Of a stretch of 64,000 bases of DNA, positions 47,280 through 55,616 are shown piece after piece (position 1 is the first letter of the stretch; every line of letters begins with the position of its first letter). The notes under the pieces are model-generated. The model did not search any database. It saw only the letters and a program-made list of their open reading frames with translations, and was not told the origin of the DNA. The stretch is from Variovorax sp. JS1663 (lineage in GTDB: Bacteria > Pseudomonadota > Gammaproteobacteria > Burkholderiales > Burkholderiaceae_C). Location: positions 62,001 to 126,000 of the forward strand of contig NZ_LYMK01000014.1 of assembly GCF_002157355.1 (NCBI RefSeq), in the 5' to 3' direction. Both the position numbers and the translations under genes were made by a program.

Positions 47280-48749
47280 ATGCGCCTTCTCGGCAAAGCG
47301 CTCACCTTCGACGACGTGTTGCTGGTGCCAGCCTACTCCCAGGTCCTGCCCAAGGACACCTCCCTCGCCACCAAACTCTCCCGAAACATCACGCTGAACC
47401 TGCCGCTGGTCTCCGCGGCCATGGACACCGTGACAGAAGCCCGCCTTGCCATTGCCATGGCGCAGGAGGGCGGCATCGGGATCGTCCACAAGAACTTCAC
47501 GCCTGCCGAGCAGGCCGCGCAGGTGGCCAAGGTCAAGCGCTACGAGTCCGGCGTGTTGCGCGATCCCGTGGTGATCACGCCCACCCACACCGTGCTGCAG
47601 GTGCTGCAACTGTCGGAAGAACTCGGCATCTCCGGCTTCCCGGTGCTGGACGGCGGCAAGGTGGTCGGCATCGTGACCGGCCGCGATTTGCGCTTCGAGA
47701 GCCGTTACGACGTGCCGGTGAGCGAGATCATGACGCCGCGCGAAAAGCTGATCACGGTGCCCGACGGCACCACGCTCAGCGAGGCCAAGGCGTTGCTCAA
47801 CAAGCACAAGCTCGAGCGCCTGCTGGTGATCAACAACGCCTGGGAGCTCAAAGGCCTGATCACCGTCAAGGACATCACCAAGCAGACCAGCTTTCCCAAT
47901 GCGGCGCGCGACGCCAGCGGCCGCCTGCGCGTGGGCGCGGCCGTCGGCGTGGGGGAGGGCACCGAGGAGCGCGTCGAGGCGCTCGTGAAGGCAGGTGTCG
48001 ATGCGATCGTGGTCGACACCGCGCACGGGCACAGCGCCGGGGTGATCGAGCGCGTGCGCTGGGTCAAGAGGAACTATCCGCAGGTCGACGTGATTGGCGG
48101 CAACATCGCCACCGGCGATGCCGCCCGCGCGCTGGCCGAGGCGGGCGCCGATGCCGTCAAGGTCGGGATCGGCCCTGGCTCCATCTGCACCACCCGCATC
48201 GTGGCCGGCGTGGGTGTGCCGCAGATCATGGCGGTGGACAACGTCGCCACCGCGCTGCAGGGCAGTGGCATCCCGCTGATCGCCGACGGCGGTATCCGCT
48301 ACTCGGGCGACATCGCCAAGGCCATCGCGGCCGGCGCGAGCACCGTGATGATGGGTGGCATGTTCGCCGGCACCGAGGAGGCGCCGGGCGAGATCGTGCT
48401 GTTCCAGGGCCGCAGCTACAAGAGCTACCGTGGCATGGGCTCCATCGGCGCGATGCAGCAGGGGAGCGCCGACCGCTACTTCCAGGAGTCGACGACCGGC
48501 AACCCCAATGCCGACAAGCTGGTGCCCGAGGGCATCGAAGGGCGGGTGCCGTACAAGGGCTCGATGGTCTCGATCATCTACCAGATGTCCGGCGGTCTGC
48601 GCGCCAGCATGGGCTACTGCGGCTGCGCCACCATCGAGGACATGAAGAACAAGGCCGAGTTCGTGGAGATCACCACGGCCGGCATTCGCGAAAGCCACGT
48701 GCACGACGTGCAGATCACGAAGGAAGCGCCGAACTACCGCGCTGAGTAA
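47280..48749 (+). CDS. guaB: Inosine-5'-monophosphate dehydrogenase
   Basis: A 489-residue TIM-barrel enzyme beginning [20 protein letters not shown]. Two CBS domains lie in an insert (about 93-205). The catalytic Cys303 is in GPGSICTTR, the [12 protein letters not shown] phosphate site follows, and the mobile flap RYFQE is present. It converts IMP to XMP, the first committed GMP step. guaA follows after an intervening toxin-antitoxin pair. Confidence 0.97.
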   Translation: MRLLGKALTFDDVLLVPAYSQVLPKDTSLATKLSRNITLNLPLVSAAMDTVTEARLAIAMAQEGGIGIVHKNFTPAEQAAQVAKVKRYESGVLRDPVVITPTHTVLQVLQLSEELGISGFPVLDGGKVVGIVTGRDLRFESRYDVPVSEIMTPREKLITVPDGTTLSEAKALLNKHKLERLLVINNAWELKGLITVKDITKQTSFPNAARDASGRLRVGAAVGVGEGTEERVEALVKAGVDAIVVDTAHGHSAGVIERVRWVKRNYPQVDVIGGNIATGDAARALAEAGADAVKVGIGPGSICTTRIVAGVGVPQIMAVDNVATALQGSGIPLIADGGIRYSGDIAKAIAAGASTVMMGGMFAGTEEAPGEIVLFQGRSYKSYRGMGSIGAMQQGSADRYFQESTTGNPNADKLVPEGIEGRVPYKGSMVSIIYQMSGGLRASMGYCGCATIEDMKNKAEFVEITTAGIRESHVHDVQITKEAPNYRAE

Positions 48750-48750
48750 T

Positions 48751-48817
48751 TCTGGCCAGAAACCTGATTTTGGCCAATTTGGCTAGAATCAGGCCTTCTT
48801 TTCGATTCAGGCCAGAA
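48751..48817 (+). promoter_or_regulatory. Repeated palindromic operator region before the second toxin-antitoxin pair
   Basis: Just before the antitoxin start are TTCTGGCCAGAA (48751-48762, perfect palindrome) and TTCAGGCCAGAA (48806-48817, 11 of 12 the same). Between them is an outer inverted repeat CCTGATT (48764-48770) / AATCAGG (48787-48793) enclosing TTGGCCAA. Multiple spaced palindromes at this place are typical of conditional cooperativity operators in toxin-antitoxin loci. Confidence 0.6.
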
Positions 48818-48818
48818 C

Positions 48819-49088
48819 GTGCAAACAGTTTCCGTCCATCAAGCCAAGGACCGGTTCTCGGCGCTGCTGCAGGCGGTGGAGAACGGGGAGGAAGTGGTGA
48901 TCACGCGCCACGGCAAGAAAATCGCCCGCATCGTGCACGACCCCGAGGCCGTGTTGAGCGAATCCGAACGGGCCCAGGCCCAGCAGCGAGCCCTCGACGA
49001 ACTGCGCGCCTACCAGGCTGGCATCAAGCCGGCCGTCGAGGGCCACACCGACTGGAAGAGCCTGCGCGACGCCGGGCGCAGGGAATGA
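48819..49088 (+). CDS. Phd/YefM-type antitoxin
   Basis: An 89-residue protein starting (GTG) MQTVSVHQAKDRFSALLQAVENGEEVVITRHGKKIARIV, the standard Phd/YefM DNA-binding domain. A C-terminal toxin-binding tail follows (HTDWKSLRDAG). Its TGA overlaps the PIN toxin ATG. It should repress its own operon via the palindromes immediately upstream. Confidence 0.92.
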   Translation: MQTVSVHQAKDRFSALLQAVENGEEVVITRHGKKIARIVHDPEAVLSESERAQAQQRALDELRAYQAGIKPAVEGHTDWKSLRDAGRRE

Positions 49089-49507
49089 AGCCGATCGTCA
49101 TCGATGCCTCGGCCGCCGCTGCGTGGATCATGCCTGACGAAGTCAGCGACGCTGCCCTGCGGCTCTATGCAGATGCCACCGAGCCGAACGAGGTGTTCCA
49201 TGCGCCCGCTCTCTGGGTCTGGGAGACCGGCAACATCCTCGTGATGGGCCAGGCGCGCGGCCGCATCGACGGCACGCAGGTCGAGCAGGCGCAGGCCTTG
49301 CTGGCTGCCGCGAACATCACTTTCGATCCCGTGCCTTCGCTGCACCGTCGCGCCCAGATCGGGCGGATGGCCCAGGCGCACGGCCTGACCTTCTACGACG
49401 CCTCCTACCTGGAGCTGGTGCTGCGCCTGAACGGACAGCTCGCTTCACTGGACAAGAAGCTCGTGGCCGCGGCCCGGGCCTGCGGCATCGTCTGCCTCAG
49501 TTTTTGA
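49085..49507 (+). CDS. PIN-domain (VapC-like) toxin
   Basis: A 140-residue PIN protein starting [19 protein letters not shown]. Acidic residues of the active site are Asp7, the Glu in WVWETGN (about residue 47) and the Asp in [11 protein letters not shown] (about residue 101). It appears complete and intact. It is coupled to the Phd-type antitoxin (ATGA overlap) and ends 10 bases before guaA, which it may help transcribe. Confidence 0.92.
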   Translation: MKPIVIDASAAAAWIMPDEVSDAALRLYADATEPNEVFHAPALWVWETGNILVMGQARGRIDGTQVEQAQALLAAANITFDPVPSLHRRAQIGRMAQAHGLTFYDASYLELVLRLNGQLASLDKKLVAAARACGIVCLSF

Positions 49508-49517
49508 AGAGTCCTCC

Positions 49518-51131
49518 ATGCAACACCAGAAAATCCTCATCCTCGACTTCGGCTCCCAGGTCACGCAGCTGATCGCCAGGCGCGTACGCGAAGCGCACGT
49601 GCTCTCCGAAGTCCATCCCTGCGACGTCAGCGACGATTGGGTGCGCGAGTATGCGAAGGACGGCACGCTCAAGGGCGTGATCCTCTCCGGCAGCCACGCG
49701 AGCGTGTACGAGGAGTCGACCGACAAGGCGCCGCAGGCGGTGTTCGAGCTGGGCGTGCCGGTGCTGGGCATCTGCTATGGCATGCAGACCATGGCGCACC
49801 AGCTGGGCGGCAAGGTCGAGGGTGGCCACAAGCGCGAGTTCGGCTTCGCGGCTGTGCGTGCGCGAGGCCACACCGAGCTGCTGCGCGATATCGCCGACTT
49901 CACCACCGACGAAGGCTACGGCATGCTCAATGTCTGGATGAGCCATGGCGACAAGGTCACCGAGCTGCCCCCGGGCTTCAAGCTGATGGCCTCCACCGAC
50001 AGCTGCCCGATCGCCGGCATGGCCGACGAGGCGCGGCACTTCTACGCGGTGCAGTTCCACCCGGAGGTCACGCACACCCAGCAGGGCAAGGCCATTCTTG
50101 ATCGCTTCGTGCTCGGCATCTGCGGCGCGAAGCCCGACTGGGTGATGCGCGACCACATCGCGGAGGCGGTGGAGGCGATCCGCCAGCAGGTGGGCGACGA
50201 GGAGGTGATCCTCGGCCTCTCCGGCGGCGTCGATTCCTCGGTGGCCGCGGCGTTGATCCACCGTGCCATCGGCGATCAGCTGACCTGCGTCTTTGTCGAC
50301 CACGGCCTGCTGCGCCTGAACGAAGGCGACATGGTGATGGACATGTTCGTCGGTCAGCTGCACGCAAAGGTGATCCGCGTCGACGCCAGCGAGCTCTTCC
50401 TCGGCAAGCTGGCCGGCGTGAGCGATCCCGAGGCCAAGCGCAAGATCATCGGCGGCGAGTTCGTCACCGTCTTCAAGCAGGAGGCCGCCAAGCTCACGAG
50501 TGCGGGCGCGAAGGGTGCGAAGTGGCTGGCGCAGGGCACCATCTACCCCGATGTGATCGAGTCCGGCGGCGCCAAGAGCAAGAAGGCCGTCACCATCAAG
50601 AGCCACCACAACGTGGGCGGCCTGCCCGAGCAGCTGGGCCTGAAGCTGCTGGAGCCGCTGCGCGACCTGTTCAAGGACGAGGTGCGCGAGCTGGGCGTGG
50701 CGCTGGGCCTGCCGCCGGAGATGGTGTATCGCCATCCCTTCCCGGGACCTGGCCTGGGCGTACGCATCCTGGGCGAGGTGAAGAAGGAATACGCCGACCT
50801 GCTGCGTCGCGCCGACGCGATCTTCATCGAGGAGCTGCGCAACTTCAAGGATGCCTCCTCGGGCAAGAGCTGGTACGACCTGACCAGCCAGGCCTTCACT
50901 GTGTTCCTGCCGGTCAAGAGCGTCGGCGTGATGGGCGATGGCCGCACCTACGACTACGTGGTCGCGCTGCGCGCGGTACAGACCAGCGACTTCATGACCG
51001 CCGACTGGGCCGAGCTGCCCTATGCGCTGCTCAAGAAGGTGTCGGGGCGCATCATCAACGAAGTGCGCGGGATCAACCGGGTGACCTACGACGTGTCGAG
51101 CAAGCCACCGGCGACGATCGAGTGGGAGTGA
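49518..51131 (+). CDS. guaA: GMP synthase (glutamine-hydrolysing)
   Basis: A 537-residue two-domain enzyme. The class I glutamine amidotransferase has nucleophile Cys86 (LGICYGMQ) and FHPEVTHT. The PP-loop ATPase has GLSGGVDSS (about 233-241). The dimerisation domain ends PPATIEWE. It aminates XMP to GMP. The last codons (GAG TGG GAG TGA) form the attachment core of the island that follows; the gene itself remains intact. Confidence 0.97.
   Translation: MQHQKILILDFGSQVTQLIARRVREAHVLSEVHPCDVSDDWVREYAKDGTLKGVILSGSHASVYEESTDKAPQAVFELGVPVLGICYGMQTMAHQLGGKVEGGHKREFGFAAVRARGHTELLRDIADFTTDEGYGMLNVWMSHGDKVTELPPGFKLMASTDSCPIAGMADEARHFYAVQFHPEVTHTQQGKAILDRFVLGICGAKPDWVMRDHIAEAVEAIRQQVGDEEVILGLSGGVDSSVAAALIHRAIGDQLTCVFVDHGLLRLNEGDMVMDMFVGQLHAKVIRVDASELFLGKLAGVSDPEAKRKIIGGEFVTVFKQEAAKLTSAGAKGAKWLAQGTIYPDVIESGGAKSKKAVTIKSHHNVGGLPEQLGLKLLEPLRDLFKDEVRELGVALGLPPEMVYRHPFPGPGLGVRILGEVKKEYADLLRRADAIFIEELRNFKDASSGKSWYDLTSQAFTVFLPVKSVGVMGDGRTYDYVVALRAVQTSDFMTADWAELPYALLKKVSGRIINEVRGINRVTYDVSSKPPATIEWE
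51116..51131 (+). repeat. Left attachment site (guaA 3' end)
   Basis: GATCGAGTGGGAGTGA, including the guaA stop codon. The exact 12-base core GAGTGGGAGTGA (51120-51131) recurs at 55484-55495. Over 16 bases the two sites differ at one position. Confidence 0.75.
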
Positions 51132-51149
51132 ATTGACGTCCTTCGGGGA

Positions 51150-51230
51150 CTATCGCCTAGTATCGAAAAACTTCCGTAACGTGTTGATTTAAAAGGAAAT
51201 ACTTCACGGCAGCTATCGGTGGCTATCGCC
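51150..51230 (+). repeat. CTATCG iterons between the attachment site and the integrase
   Basis: CTATCGCC at 51150-51157 and 51223-51230 and CTATCGGT at 51213-51220, the last two in tandem 10 bases apart. The region 51132-51296 has no gene and is less GC-rich than the surroundings. The repeats are candidate integrase or excisionase sites. Confidence 0.45.
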
Positions 51231-51257
51231 GGCCAGCGGAACAGGGTCTCCTGACCC

Positions 51258-51270
51258 CTGACGGTAAAAG
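51258..51270 (+). repeat. CTGACGGTAAA repeat, left copy
   Basis: CTGACGGTAAAAG lies 27 bases before the integrase start; the same CTGACGGTAAA appears near the right end (55399). Matching short repeats inside both ends of an island suggest arm-type integrase sites. This is inference. Confidence 0.4.
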
Positions 51271-51296
51271 CCGTCACCAACAGGAGGAAAACCTCG

Positions 51297-52116
51297 ATGC
51301 TTACCGACACCGCACTGCGCAATTTGAAGCCTAAGTCATTGACTTACAAGGCTTCTGACCGGGATGGGATGTACGTGACGGTATCGCCCACCGGTACCGT
51401 CACCTTCCGCTACCCGATCGGGACATCCTGCCGGCCTTCCAGAACCGGCAGCTCAGCGAAATCACTGCCGATGACCTGCGCTCCCTCTGCAACGAGGTGA
51501 AGGCGCGCGGTGCGCCGGCCACGGCGGTGCACGTCCGCGACATCGTGAAGCAGGTCCATGCCTTCGCCGTCCTGCACGGCGAGAAGGTGGACAACCCGGC
51601 TGACGATGTGGGGGCTGCGTCGATTGCGACGTTCGTGCCGAAGGATCGCACCCTGTCACCCCTGGAGATCCGGCTGATGGCGCGGCAGATGGAATCGGTG
51701 GCTCGCATGAAGGGGCAATCCGCATGTGGTCTATCTGTCGCGCCAGGCGCTGGACATCTTCGTAGCCCTGCATACTTGTACGGCCGGCTCCAAGTTCGTT
51801 CTGCCATCGCGCTACGACGCCGAGCGCTGCATGTCGAACGCGACCTTGAACCGGGTCACGCAGATCGTCGCGGAGCGCGCGAAGGCTGCGGGCCTGCCGT
51901 TGGAGCCCTTCACCGTCCACGATCTGCGCCGCACCGGCTCGACGCTGCTGAACGAAATCGGCTTCAACCGAGATTGGATCGAGAAGTGTCTGGCGCTGAG
52001 GATGGGCGTTCCTCACGCTCGATCTACAACAAGGCCGAGTACGCCGAGCAGCCGCGCCACATGCTGCAGGAGTGGGCCAGCATGGTCGATGCTTGGGTCG
52101 ACGGGCAGACCTACGT
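51297..52116 (+). pseudogene. Tyrosine integrase pseudogene (arm-type DNA-binding class), deleted and frameshifted
   Basis: The start has a strong AGGAGG site and encodes MLTDTALRNLKPKSLTYKA, the DUF4102-like N-terminus. About 39 residues in, at about 51414, the frame jumps and much of the arm-binding domain is missing. RDILPAFQNRQLSEITADDL to LSPLEIRLMARQME then follows. A second break at about 51704-51715 removes the start of the catalytic domain. VYLSRQALDIFVAL through the HDLRRTG box follows, and a third shift at about 51997 precedes the catalytic-Tyr segment SIYNKAEY and WVDGQTY. No functional recombinase can be made. Confidence 0.9.
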
Positions 52117-52245
52117 GTCCTCACGAACTATCCCACCGTCGAGATGCGTCGACGATGTCTTGATCTGGGCGCAGATGCCGTCTTCGACAAGTCGACCGAA
52201 CTTGAGGCCTTCTTCAACTACTGCGCTTCGTTGCGGCCAGGATAG
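52117..52245 (+). pseudogene. C-terminal fragment of a response-regulator receiver gene fused to the integrase remnant
   Basis: In the frame starting at 52117 the sequence reads VLTNYPTVEMRRRCLDLGA, then DAVFDKSTELEAFFNYC and a TAG stop. It aligns with the C-terminus of the intact receiver protein at 13301-13681 (LSNYVNADIRARCTALGA; DAVFDKSRELEAFFAYC). About 43 residues survive, without the phospho-acceptor aspartate. It begins within a few bases of where the integrase remnant ends, so the junction is a deletion or recombination scar. DNA divergence shows it is a homologue, not a recent copy. Confidence 0.82.
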
Positions 52246-52260
52246 GCAGACCGCCGCTGC

Positions 52261-53193
52261 TCAGCCTTCTCCGGCAACAGGTCGGTCCGCTGCGGCCGCG
52301 TGGGATCGGGTGCAAGCGTCTCGAATGCACGCACGGAGCCAGCGATGAGCAAGGTCGCCATCCATTCTTGGATGCCACATCAATGAGACAGTGATTTCCG
52401 GCGGAGGCGCCGGAAGCGAAAAGCTGTGTAGGCCGTCGCGCAGGCCTTTGGTATGCCGTTCGGGAACACTGGCGATCAGATCAGAGGCGCGGACGAGTGC
52501 CAACGCGGTTGAGAAGCCGCCGACCACCGTGCCGATCTCCCGTTCCAGACCGAATGGCTTCAACGCTTCGTCGATTGGGCCTTTGTCGAAGTTTCGACGC
52601 GACACCACAACGTGTTTTCCGGCCGCATAGCGCCCTGGCGTGACCTTGCCTTGACATAGTGGGTGCCCGATGCGCACGACCCCAATGAAGCGGTCCCTGA
52701 ACAAAGCCTGTACACGGACCTCGGGGCTCGTGGCGCTGCCGATGACGCCGGTTTCCAGGTCGACGGTCCCATCGCGCAGAGACGTGCTTTCCTTGTCCGT
52801 CTTTTGCGTGAAACGCAACCGCACACCGGGAGCTTCCTTGCCAACCCGCACAAGTAGGTCAGGGCCAAATGTCTCGACGAAGCCTTCACTAGCGCGCAAC
52901 GTGAACGTTCGGACGAGCCCTTTGAGATTGAGTGCCTCGGCCGGACGCAGCACCGCTTCGGCCTCCTGAACGAGGTGATTGACCCTCTCACGCAGCTCGG
53001 TTGCGCGTGGAGTGGGCACAAGGCCCCGTCCAGCTCGTACCAACAAGAGGTCGCCCGTCGTTTCTCGCAATCGCGCCAGCGCCCGGCTCATCGCGGACGG
53101 ACTCAGCCGCAAACGTCGGGCAGCGCGCGCGACGCTACCTTCGGCAAGCAGCACGTCAAGGGTGATAAGCAGGTTCAGATCAGGCGCGGCCAT
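52261..53193 (-). CDS. LysR-family regulator of the island cargo
   Basis: A 310-residue protein with an N-terminal HTH (EGSVARAARRLRLSPSAMSRALARLRE, about 18-44) and an effector domain (TFTLRASEGFVETFGPDLLVRV). It resembles the NodD/LeuO-like subgroup. Its start faces the cupin gene across 151 AT-richer bases, so it likely controls that operon. Codon use is less GC-biased than in flanking core genes. It ends in a low-complexity Arg/Ala tail (SHAAAADRPVAGEG) near the scar at 52245. Confidence 0.88.
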   Translation of the reverse strand: MAAPDLNLLITLDVLLAEGSVARAARRLRLSPSAMSRALARLRETTGDLLLVRAGRGLVPTPRATELRERVNHLVQEAEAVLRPAEALNLKGLVRTFTLRASEGFVETFGPDLLVRVGKEAPGVRLRFTQKTDKESTSLRDGTVDLETGVIGSATSPEVRVQALFRDRFIGVVRIGHPLCQGKVTPGRYAAGKHVVVSRRNFDKGPIDEALKPFGLEREIGTVVGGFSTALALVRASDLIASVPERHTKGLRDGLHSFSLPAPPPEITVSLMWHPRMDGDLAHRWLRACIRDACTRSHAAAADRPVAGEG

Positions 53194-53344
53194 GCCCGAA
53201 CGCTATCACGTAACAAGGTGACATGGCGTCAAACGCACGTATAACTTGCAACTGCTGCGTCTTCCGCAATTTTGCTGGAAATCCTAAATTCTTAGTACTG
53301 CTTGAACGCCATTTTTTGTCCGAGCAGAACCAAAGGAAGAGACC

Positions 53345-53890
53345 ATGACCAGCAGTACTTTTGAAACGTCGATTGAGGGGATCAAGTCGGTTTGGGGGCC
53401 GCTTAGCGACCAAGTGGTCGCGGGTTGCAAACGCCACTTGGCGGACCTTCTCAAGGCGCCCGCCACTGAGGAGTGGTTGGCGGCTTTGCACAGTGAAGCG
53501 CCGGCAAACAAGGAGCTGTATCGCGACCCGACCCAAGGTTTCGTGCTCCTCGCCCACTCGGAATACGCCGGGCTGTACCGGCCGCCCCATGACCACGGTC
53601 GAGGTTGGGTCATCTATGGGATCCAGCAGGGCGAGATCGAGATGAGGACCTATGCCCGGGTGGCGAAGCCAGATGGCAGCGTTGGACTGGTACTGCGGGA
53701 TTCAACCTTGATGCGGCCAGGGCAGGTCCAGGTATATCTGCCGGGCGACATTCATGACACACGGTGCGTGAAGGGGCCAGCTCTCCTGTTTCGCTTCACA
53801 GAGCGTGACTTGAAGAAGGAGGACAAGGCCGAACACCGCGTGGCGAGGTACGTTGAGCGGGATGGCGTCTGGACATTCGGGACGCCATGA
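53345..53890 (+). CDS. Cupin-fold, cysteine/thiol-dioxygenase-like protein
   Basis: A 181-residue protein. The metal motif is His82-x-His84 in PPHDHGRGW, with Glu97 following in QQGEIEM, and His137 in PGDIHDT. Three histidines at this spacing recall the 3-His centre of cysteine dioxygenase-type enzymes, and PGDIH is typical of that fold. The substrate is unknown. The ATG lies 151 bases from the divergent LysR gene with AAGGAAGAG upstream; the stop overlaps the MFS start (ATGA). It is tightly coupled to a transporter, suggesting uptake or efflux linked to oxidation. Confidence 0.72.
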   Translation: MTSSTFETSIEGIKSVWGPLSDQVVAGCKRHLADLLKAPATEEWLAALHSEAPANKELYRDPTQGFVLLAHSEYAGLYRPPHDHGRGWVIYGIQQGEIEMRTYARVAKPDGSVGLVLRDSTLMRPGQVQVYLPGDIHDTRCVKGPALLFRFTERDLKKEDKAEHRVARYVERDGVWTFGTP

Positions 53891-55521
53891 GCAAGCTCTC
53901 CACAGGTGCAGGCAGGCGCTTTTTGGCGACGGTGGCCCTAGACCCCCGAGACCCTTGCATGTGCCAACAATCGGTCGCGTCTGCTAGGCGCGATGACAGC
54001 AAGGCCCAGCGCGCCTCACGGCATGAAGGCGCAAGCGCCGAGAATCGACGTCGCGCCGTCGCTATCGGTGTGGTCCTCGCGGCCATGGTGCTTGTGGTGC
54101 TCGACGCAGGCATCGCCAACGTCGCACTTCCGACCATCGCACGAGCTCTCCAGGTGACGCCGGGCATGGCCGTATGGGTCATCACGGCCTATCAGACTGC
54201 CTTGGTGATCGGACTGCTGCCTTGCGCCGCGCTTGGGGAGAGCCTGGGCTATCGCCGGGTCTTCACGCTTGGTGTTGCAGTGTTCACCGCCGCCTCCGTG
54301 TTGTGCGCACTGTCACCGTCCCTGTCGTGGCTCGTCGCGGCCCGCTTCCTCCAGGGCCTCGGCGGTGCCGCCGTCATGTCGCTCGGGATGGCGCTGTTGC
54401 GCTCGATTATTCCGCAGCAGCTCGGCGCCGCCATCGGGTGGAATGCGCTGGCCGTCGCGCTGGCCTCTGCAGCCGGTCCGACGGTCGGAGCGCTGATCCT
54501 CGCGTTCTCAAGCTGGCCGTGGCTTTTCGCGTTGAGCTTGCCCTTGGGTTGCGCGGTGCTGTTCGCGAGCCTTGCGTTGCCACACCACAAGGGTGCGCCG
54601 CGTCGGCTGGACCTGCTCAGTATGGCGCTGAATGGAGGGGCATTTGCTTCTCTTGTCATAGGTGCCGAACTGTTGGTAGCGAAGCCCGCACTGGCTGTCG
54701 TTCTCCTCGCCACGACAGCTCTCAGCCTGGCGGCGCTGGTTCGCCGAGAGATGCCGAAGTCAACGCCGTTGGTACCCCTTGACCTGCTTCGAGCGCGCCC
54801 CTTTCGCATTTCAGTGATCGCATCAATCTGCTGTTTTGCAGGCACGACTGCAGGCTTGATGGCGCTGCCCTTCTACCTACAGCACAGCTTAGGGCAGAGC
54901 ACTTTGATGACCGGGCTCTTCATGACTCCCTGGCCGCTGATGGTCGCCATCGCGGCGCCGCTCACGGGACGTCTCGCTGAGCGCGTATCGACAGCCTGGC
55001 TCTGCGCTGCGGGAGGTGCCTGCCTGTCAATTGGGCTCGCGGCCGCCTCTCTGTGGCCGCTGGATGGACGGCCAGGTGCACTGGTCCCGATCATGATGTT
55101 GTGCGGCCTCGGTTTCGGCCTCTTTCAGGTACCGAACAATCGCAACATGTTTCTCTCGGCTCCGCGTGAACGAAGCGGAGCAGCAGGTGGCATGCAGGGG
55201 ACTGCCAGATTGGCTGGCCAAACCTCAGGTGGCGTCATCATGAGCCTCATTTTCACACTTGCTTCGGTCGACGCGGCGCCCAAGATCGGTCTCGCAATCG
55301 GTGCGGCCCTCACATTAGGGGCTGGACTCGTGAGCATGGTGCGGGCAAGACCGTTGGAACAACCCTCCAAAGCATTGCCACGCAAAAGATGTGCGCTTCT
55401 GACGGTAAAGGCGACGGTAAGGCCCCATGTCGATCGCAGCCAATCCCTTTCACCACGCGGGTTTGGGCGTCTTGTTGATGATGGAGTGGGAGTGAGCAAG
55501 AAGCGCTGTACCGTGCTCTGA
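53887..55521 (+). CDS. DHA2-type MFS efflux transporter with island-junction C-terminus
   Basis: A 544-residue protein with a polar N-terminus of about 55 residues, then 12-14 membrane helices. They include VVLDAGIANVALPTIARALQ (the DHA2 helix 1 motif), GYRRVFTLG and FLQGLGGAAVMS. The membrane part ends near residue 490 (SMVRARPLE). The remaining 50 residues are basic and unrelated, and read through the right attachment site to a stop at 55521 outside the island. The true terminus was probably altered by integration. Likely a drug or metabolite exporter. Confidence 0.82.
   Translation: MSKLSTGAGRRFLATVALDPRDPCMCQQSVASARRDDSKAQRASRHEGASAENRRRAVAIGVVLAAMVLVVLDAGIANVALPTIARALQVTPGMAVWVITAYQTALVIGLLPCAALGESLGYRRVFTLGVAVFTAASVLCALSPSLSWLVAARFLQGLGGAAVMSLGMALLRSIIPQQLGAAIGWNALAVALASAAGPTVGALILAFSSWPWLFALSLPLGCAVLFASLALPHHKGAPRRLDLLSMALNGGAFASLVIGAELLVAKPALAVVLLATTALSLAALVRREMPKSTPLVPLDLLRARPFRISVIASICCFAGTTAGLMALPFYLQHSLGQSTLMTGLFMTPWPLMVAIAAPLTGRLAERVSTAWLCAAGGACLSIGLAAASLWPLDGRPGALVPIMMLCGLGFGLFQVPNNRNMFLSAPRERSGAAGGMQGTARLAGQTSGGVIMSLIFTLASVDAAPKIGLAIGAALTLGAGLVSMVRARPLEQPSKALPRKRCALLTVKATVRPHVDRSQSLSPRGFGRLVDDGVGVSKKRCTVL
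55399..55422 (+). repeat. CTGACGGTAAA repeat, right copy with second half-copy
   Basis: CTGACGGTAAAG (55399-55410) is followed at once by CGACGGTAAGG (55412-55422). The first matches the copy at 51258. They lie about 60-80 bases inside the right attachment site, where arm-type sites would be expected. Confidence 0.4.
55480..55495 (+). repeat. Right attachment site
   Basis: GATGGAGTGGGAGTGA contains the same 12-base core as the guaA end. In the guaA reading frame it encodes MEWE-stop, so a copy of the gene end is preserved here. It marks the right boundary of the island, 121 bases before pcm. Confidence 0.75.
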
Positions 55522-55616
55522 GGCCTCGGCCTTCGGGAACGGCGTCGCGCATTGGCGCAGCGGGCCCCAGCAGGCGTAGGATCCGGAACTCAGCACCGCC
55601 CCCTCGAGGAGGCACC

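Larger units (their letters stand above)
51116..55495 (+). mobile_element. Decayed genomic island integrated in the 3' end of guaA
   Basis: About 4.4 kb bounded by direct repeats of the guaA end. It is ordered: attachment site, repeat-rich leader, tyrosine integrase pseudogene, response-regulator gene fragment, LysR regulator, cupin protein, MFS transporter, second attachment site. Integrase next to the gene-end site and a copy of the core at the far end are the classic signs of a tyrosine-recombinase island. The guaA 3' end is an established island target. Integrase decay implies it can no longer move by itself. Confidence 0.8.
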
